From positions 42,917,145 through 42,981,144 of the forward strand of contig QVOM02000073.1 in NCBI GenBank assembly GCA_003586115.2: a stretch of 64,000 bases of DNA. The letters run 5' to 3'. This document shows positions 59,262 to 64,000 of this stretch, piece after piece. The notes under the pieces are model-generated. The model was not told where the DNA came from and did no database searches. It saw only the letters and a list, made by a program, of their open reading frames with translations. Numbering within the stretch: the first letter of the stretch is position 1; each line of letters starts with the position of its first letter. This DNA is from Salvator merianae. Lineage: Eukaryota; Chordata; Lepidosauria; Squamata; Teiidae. The translations under genes were made by a program, and so were the position numbers.

Positions 59262-59402
59262 AGGCTGCATGCATACATCACTTACTAATTCTGCTATATT
59301 TGGATATTCTGGAACAAAGCTTGGATATTCCAGAATATCCATGCTTTATTCCAGAATATCCAAATATAGTGGAATAAGCAAAGTGACATCTGGATGTAGC
59401 CT
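59262..59402. mobile_element. Near-perfect 141 bp palindrome
   Basis: Inner arms 59288-59330 and 59333-59375 are 43 bp each with about four mismatches and a 2 bp centre. The match continues outward to AGGCTGCATGC at the left and GATGTAGCCT at the right. It is almost loopless, so it can form a cruciform. It looks like a fold-back transposon, but no duplication was found. Confidence 0.75.
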
Positions 59403-60230
59403 CAGTGTGTGATATAGGTAAGGCAGAATGATGTATCTTTCTTCCTAGGATAGTTATATAGAAGAGAGGATGCAGCTCGTACATTCTTAGCAGTTACATA
59501 GAAGAGGCTCTAGTAATAATATTTTAACTTCACCTTTTTTGGCAGTTCTTCTCTTCTCCTTCACAATATTGCTAGTCCAAGGCCACTCTGCTAGCCCAGG
59601 TTGTTGCTAGCCATGATTGCCCCAGTTTTTCCCTTTATGGTATCCAAACTCATAGAAAATGGAGAGTCATAAAGCATTATTATCTTAAAGAGTCTCTTAA
59701 TAGGTTCAATCGGCACTGACTGCCAATTCCTTACTGAGTCCAATTCTAGGTATTAACTTGTAAAGTAGATCCTGGGAAATACTATGTCTGTGTGGCAAAT
59801 CAGCCGATTGGGAGACATGTTTTAAGCATGCTCAGTCCTGGACTAGACCAGCCTCACCATGCGGACATCTGAGCCAGTCCCCTTGGCACACAATGCCTGG
59901 CGCCATTTCGCTGGACTCCCAGAAATGGACCTGGAAATGCACCCAGGGAAAACAGCCCCCAGGGAAAACAGCCCCCAGGGAAAACAGCCCCCAGCCAGCA
60001 GTTTCAGAGACCAGGAATTTTCATTCCCAGTCTCTCATGTTAGGTCAGCTTGGGTTGCTGCAATGGCCTATGGTGCATGCCATACAGGCCACCATCCCGT
60101 CTCAGCCCAGACTTAATTGAGGCCTAGACTGGCCAACACAATGTACAACACATGCCACGTGGAAGGAACCAAAGTGGCTAAGCTCTACATGAGCAACATC
60201 CTAGGCTTTGCCACCATCCTCAGAAGTTAA
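59403..60230. other. Unassigned stretch apart from the minisatellite
   Basis: No gene recognised. The open frames at 59859-60120 span the 16 bp repeat and have no known domain. Confidence 0.35.
59945..59992. repeat. 16 bp minisatellite, three copies
   Basis: Three exact tandem copies of AGGGAAAACAGCCCCC. Confidence 0.95.
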
Positions 60231-60239
60231 AGGGTTGAG

Positions 60240-60560
60240 GACCTGTAAGAACGCCTTCTCAGTGGCAACCTTCAGGTTATGGAACAGCCCTTCCTCTAAA
60301 GTATGTCAAACAACTTAGCTATACAAATTTGGACATTTGGTGAAAATGCATCTCTTTATCCAAACCTATAATTAATTGAATAGCCTATCCTTCTCATCCA
60401 GGTACTGTAATTTTACTTTTATTCCTGATTTTAATCTATTCCAGCTCAGTTGCTAACTTCCTTTGTTTTGTGTTTTAAATCCATTGTAATCTGCCCTGAG
60501 ACCGTGTGTTATACAGGAGGATATCAATGTAAATAAGTGAACAAATAAAGTGGATTCAGC
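60240..60560 (+). mobile_element. L2-like LINE 3' end
   Basis: The frame near 60250 reads 'NAFSVATFRLWNSPSSKV', the L2-clade ORF2 C-terminus. The 3' end 'atctgccctgagaccgtgtg' plus 'aataagtgaacaaataaa' matches the tails at 43850 and 44240. It is 5'-truncated. Confidence 0.7.
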
Positions 60561-61863
60561 TTTCATTTCTGTTATTTCACTGGGGTTGGAGCAGCAGAAT
60601 TTGGACACTGCAGATCTTAAAAGTTTCACTTCCATCTAGCTAAGCTACCTTACATCCTAGAAAACAAATGACTACGGCATCATCTGGCCAGGAAAGGGTA
60701 GAACACCATGTTTTCATCTCTCCCTCTCCACCCAAACATCACAAATGAAAACCCATCCTTACTATCCATAATAGCTATTATCTAAAAGCTTTTCTAATGT
60801 CCCTTTGGAACATGAGCACACTGGACAGCATGTGACTAAAGAGGTTTGAAATACTAAAACCTGAAATATACAAGTATGTAGAACACTTTCTAGGTCAATG
60901 ACTACTGTGAGAATTATAAATCAAGAACTACAGAGTTTCTTGAGAAATATTGTTTAGGATACAAGCATGGCATTGTGTGCATATGGTATATATTTACTCT
61001 GAAAATATAAAATAAATTGTCAAAGGGAAAGGTTTTAAGTCAGTTTCAAACATGCTCTGAAATCTAGGAATCTGAAGCTAGAGAGCTAGTATGTTTATCT
61101 TTGGAAGACTGAGCCAAATTTTATTTGAAATAATAACAGATTCTTACAATAATTCCTTTGAAATATATATTTTTGGAAGCAAATAATCAACTGTACCATT
61201 TACAGCAGTATATCAAGGTGACCTTGAAAGTCATTACATTTTGACAGCTCATTATAACTCCTTACTAGCAATTCCTCAGCAGGGTAAACAGGTGAAACTG
61301 CAGAAACAAATAATGACTTCTGCTATAGACCTACATACTTGACTCAGAAGTTTAAAAACTAGATTTAATTCCCACAAAACTGCATGAGAAATTGCATACA
61401 TGTATATACACATGCATGACTCTTGTGGGCTGGCTTGATATAAATGGATCTTTCTTGGATTGACTAATAGAATGGCACCATAGTCAAATTTGGCTAGAGA
61501 GGAACATCAAGAAAGTATCTTTCTCTCTATTTGAGTATCATATGCTGAGAAAGTGAGAAGTTACATCATGACCCTTGCCTGTTCAACCTTGTGCTGTGTA
61601 TGTAGGAATGGGAAGATTAGTATGAAGGCACACAGGTTTTCCCCAGGAACTGCCAGCACGCTTGGACTGGTGTTTAGTGCACTTTTACAAGAAACATCCA
61701 AAAATGGGACATCCTTCTGGCTACCTAAACAGCAACTAGAAATGGTAGGTGACATGCTAATGCTGTTATTAGAGTCCCTAAGAGGCATCTACATACACCA
61801 AAACTCAGTAGTATTGAATAAGGTATGCAAAGACAAGACAGAATGATCCCATTTTCACTTTCT
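60561..61863. other. Unassigned AT-rich stretch
   Basis: No gene or repeat; the open frame at 61553-61846 has no recognisable domain. Confidence 0.35.
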
Positions 61864-62276
61864 AGGTCTGATCACACAGAGCTTTTTACAATAGCCCCTT
61901 TTAAAAAAATATGTTCTTGATAAAGTTAGCACAGAAACAAGCATTCACACTCCTACCTCATTCCTTCACCTTGAAGTCTAGCAATGCCACCATAGCAACA
62001 AATATTCACTACTGACTGGCAGCCACCATTCCAATTTTCCAGGCTCCTGATTGGTCACTGGTTGGCAGTATATGTTCCCATGCTACAATTGGCTATATTG
62101 CTTCCTTCCAATGTGATTGAAAGGGAGCATCGCCATCAGTCTTATAATTTCCTGTCTGAGGAAGGAACTGCTTTTCCAAGGTTTTCCCCAAGTCGCATGC
62201 AGAGGTAAACAGACTGGCATCCCCAACTCCAATTCTCTGAAGGTATGACACTTTTAAGCTAGTCTGAACATAGCCT
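61864..62276 (+). mobile_element. MITE with family B-like ends
   Basis: The left AGGTCTGATCACACAGAGCTT and the right AAGCTAGTCTGAACATAGCCT pair imperfectly as inverted repeats and resemble family B ends. The interior is not shared with the 2522 copy. Length is about 413 bp. No clear duplication. Confidence 0.5.
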
Positions 62277-62850
62277 CTGTTAGGTCTTAACTGAGAGTAA
62301 TTGTGGCAGTGGCCTCAGTGCAGCTTGTATCCCCAACTCTGAGAAAGGATCATGGATGTTTTCAAATTGAGGTAACTTGAGAGTGTATGGTAGCCAGAGG
62401 AGTTACAAAGGAAATATGTTTTTTCAGATTTTTCTGCCTAATTCTTCCCTCTTTAACCCCTATCCTTCTCTAATCCCCAGCCATTTTCTTTACACATTTG
62501 TTTTCTCTCTTTTTTTAGTGTGAATTCTTCTCTTTTCTCAGTTTTGTAGATTCTACAAGCTTTACAGCAGGATGAAATATCTCAATTCCTGTAGGGACAC
62601 CAGCTATAAACACAGAGATGACAGAGAGTTTTTTAAGCATAACGTTTATTAAATACCAGTAAGCCAGTTGTTAATAAGTGACAAGTAGTCAACTCAATTT
62701 ATAGTGTATTTCCAACCTAAATCAACTTGGCAACAAGGATTAACCCTTCCTTCTTTGCACCTCTCTATTTCCTTTCACACCTCCTTCTAATATTTGCATA
62801 AGTCCATGGAACTTTTCTGTCACTGTAAACCAGTATTTCCGTATTTACTC
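62277..62850. other. Unassigned stretch
   Basis: No gene. 'aacgtttattaaataccagt' near 62641 is an antisense polyadenylation-like motif with no partner. Confidence 0.3.
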
Positions 62851-62904
62851 TTAAGACAGTCCAGAAAGGGGTTCAGAGACACCCTTCCTGGTGGACTGTC
62901 TTAA
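62851..62904. repeat. 13 bp perfect inverted repeat
   Basis: TTAAGACAGTCCA at 62851-62863 is mirrored by TGGACTGTCTTAA at 62892-62904, with a 28 bp loop. It stands at the left edge of repeat X copy 2. Confidence 0.7.
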
Positions 62905-63320
62905 AGCGAGACCCTACCCCCTGCTAGCATGCTACATCTGTATTGGATGCAGCATAGCCTGGTCTAGGCAGCCAAAATGGTTACCTAGACTGGGATACCT
63001 GTACATCTGTTTTAACAGGTCTACCTGTGCAGAGAGGCATGCAAAAGGGCACACACCTCCCTGTTCAGTTTAACAGGGGGACCTATTTTGGCAGTGCATG
63101 AACTTATGCTACTGAAATGGATTCGCCTGGGCTTCCAAGGCTAGGAATCTTAGTTCTTAGACATTGGAGAACCCAGAAGCTGGCTCTGAGGATCACGTGA
63201 TCTTTGGAGCCAAAACAGGGTCTGTTCTGGAAGAAACTTCTGAGCGTGAAAGTCTTGTTCCAGAATAGTGGGGCTGTTCCTGCCACTGGAACCACTCGAG
63301 CCTAGGCTGGTCCTGCTGGA
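62905..63320. repeat. Unclassified repeat X, copy 2
   Basis: 63055-63150 aligns with 46815-46915. The flanking DNA is similar in style (blocks like 'gctggctctgaggatcacgt') but was not aligned fully. No coding seen. Confidence 0.4.
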
Positions 63321-64000
63321 CCAAGCCAGTCAGGTACATTAATATTAATCATAATAACTCTACTGATTCTTGTTGGGGATTGGGAATATCAAATTAGTTA
63401 TTCCGAAAAATTGCCAAAAAATAATCTCCAAGCTACCTAAAAGTTTTAAAATCCAACACAAAACAAGTTTTTTCTTTCTGTTAATGTTTGGTCTTCTTCA
63501 CTAGCACCTGTTATTTGATTCACCTTGCATAAGTTTTAGATTACCAAGCCTTCTTTAGCATTTTTGAAGAATTTTACAATGAGAAAGATAGCTTCCAGCT
63601 GCAAGAGGATTTTTCTTTCATGTGTCTTAAAAGCAAAAGCAATTTAGAACATTCAGAATTTGTAGAATTTCCTAAGTCCACCCCTGAAGATGAGCTTGTT
63701 TTTAAAGACTATTGGATGATATAAAAGTTGGTATTGTAAAGTACATAATGATTGCCTTTTCATGTCAGTTTATAGATTCCAGTGTAGAGTATTTATTATT
63801 CATATCAATCTGTCTTTTAGATCATCTTGCACAGACACTCCAGATTAAATTTTCTTCATTATCATTACAGAACTAGATGAATAAGTGGCACATCTGTTCA
63901 TGAAGTGGTTTATTATCTGTCCTGATGAGATTTTGAATGAATAGTAGGAAAGACTTAAATATGGAGCAGACAAATGCACACAGGTTTAAGCACTATTTCA
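63321..64000. other. Unassigned AT-rich stretch
   Basis: No gene or repeat recognised up to the window end. Confidence 0.4.

Noticed and set aside
59859..60120. Open frames of 85 and 75 codons
   Set aside because: They span a 16 bp minisatellite and carry no domain.
1..64000. CRISPR arrays, bacterial operons, riboswitches or phage genes
   Set aside because: The repeats and composition are those of a vertebrate nuclear genome; no evenly spaced short repeats with unique spacers are present.

Overview
This is a 64 kb piece of nuclear DNA from a vertebrate, almost certainly a squamate reptile (lizard or snake). The reading rests on the repeats: a Sauria-type tRNA-derived SINE ending in a TTC tail, two kinds of CR1-type LINE (one ending in ATTCTATG repeats, one in TTCTTATG repeats), L2-like 3' ends carrying the 'FSV..RLWNS' reading, a Ty3/Gypsy relic, and many short non-autonomous DNA transposons. 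The base composition is AT-rich and CpG-poor. I found no intact host protein-coding gene, no rRNA, tRNA or CRISPR, and nothing bacterial. Nearly all short open frames are chance or repeat-derived. The window reads as intergenic or intronic DNA.

Layout. 1-4.3 kb: the end of one MITE, an L2-like antisense 3' region, and a 654 bp MITE with TAA target duplications. 4.4-6.0 kb: a decayed Gypsy pol with RNase H and integrase, broken by a short insertion and perhaps followed by an LTR. 6.5-16.5 kb: two hAT-like MITEs with perfect 8 bp target duplications, further MITEs, a SINE and CR1 tails. 17.3-18.9 kb: an L1-like or half-L1-like element (ORF1-like region plus A-rich tail). 20.3-24.7 kb: a Sauria SINE and a nearly complete but broken CR1 with an ORF1 esterase and an endonuclease/reverse transcriptase ORF2. 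24.9-25.8 kb: a second large TAA-flanked MITE with an internal duplication.

27.5-34.7 kb is mostly unassigned, with one MITE, microsatellites and SINE remnants. 34.8-36.15 kb holds the only trace of a host-type gene: a KRAB/C2H2 zinc-finger pseudogene split by a 477 bp MITE with TTA target duplications. 37.4-48.7 kb carries a C-rich degenerate repeat, four more MITE copies, L2-like tails and a 144 bp palindrome. 52.7-54.1 kb has a CpG-dense hAT-like MITE directly beside a 5'-truncated CR1-type LINE whose reverse-transcriptase frame is still open. 55-64 kb has L2-like pieces, three fold-back elements, a 16 bp minisatellite and an unclassified repeat family.

The elements do not form a pathway. 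The interest lies in three repeated MITE groups, defined here from their own termini and target duplications: a hAT-like group (8 bp TSD, TAGGGATGTGCA ends), 'family A' (GGGCCTGTTCACACTT ends, TAA where visible) and 'family B' (AGGGTGTGTTCAGACTAG ends, TAA). Family names A, B and X are local labels. All comparisons were made by eye, with no database search.
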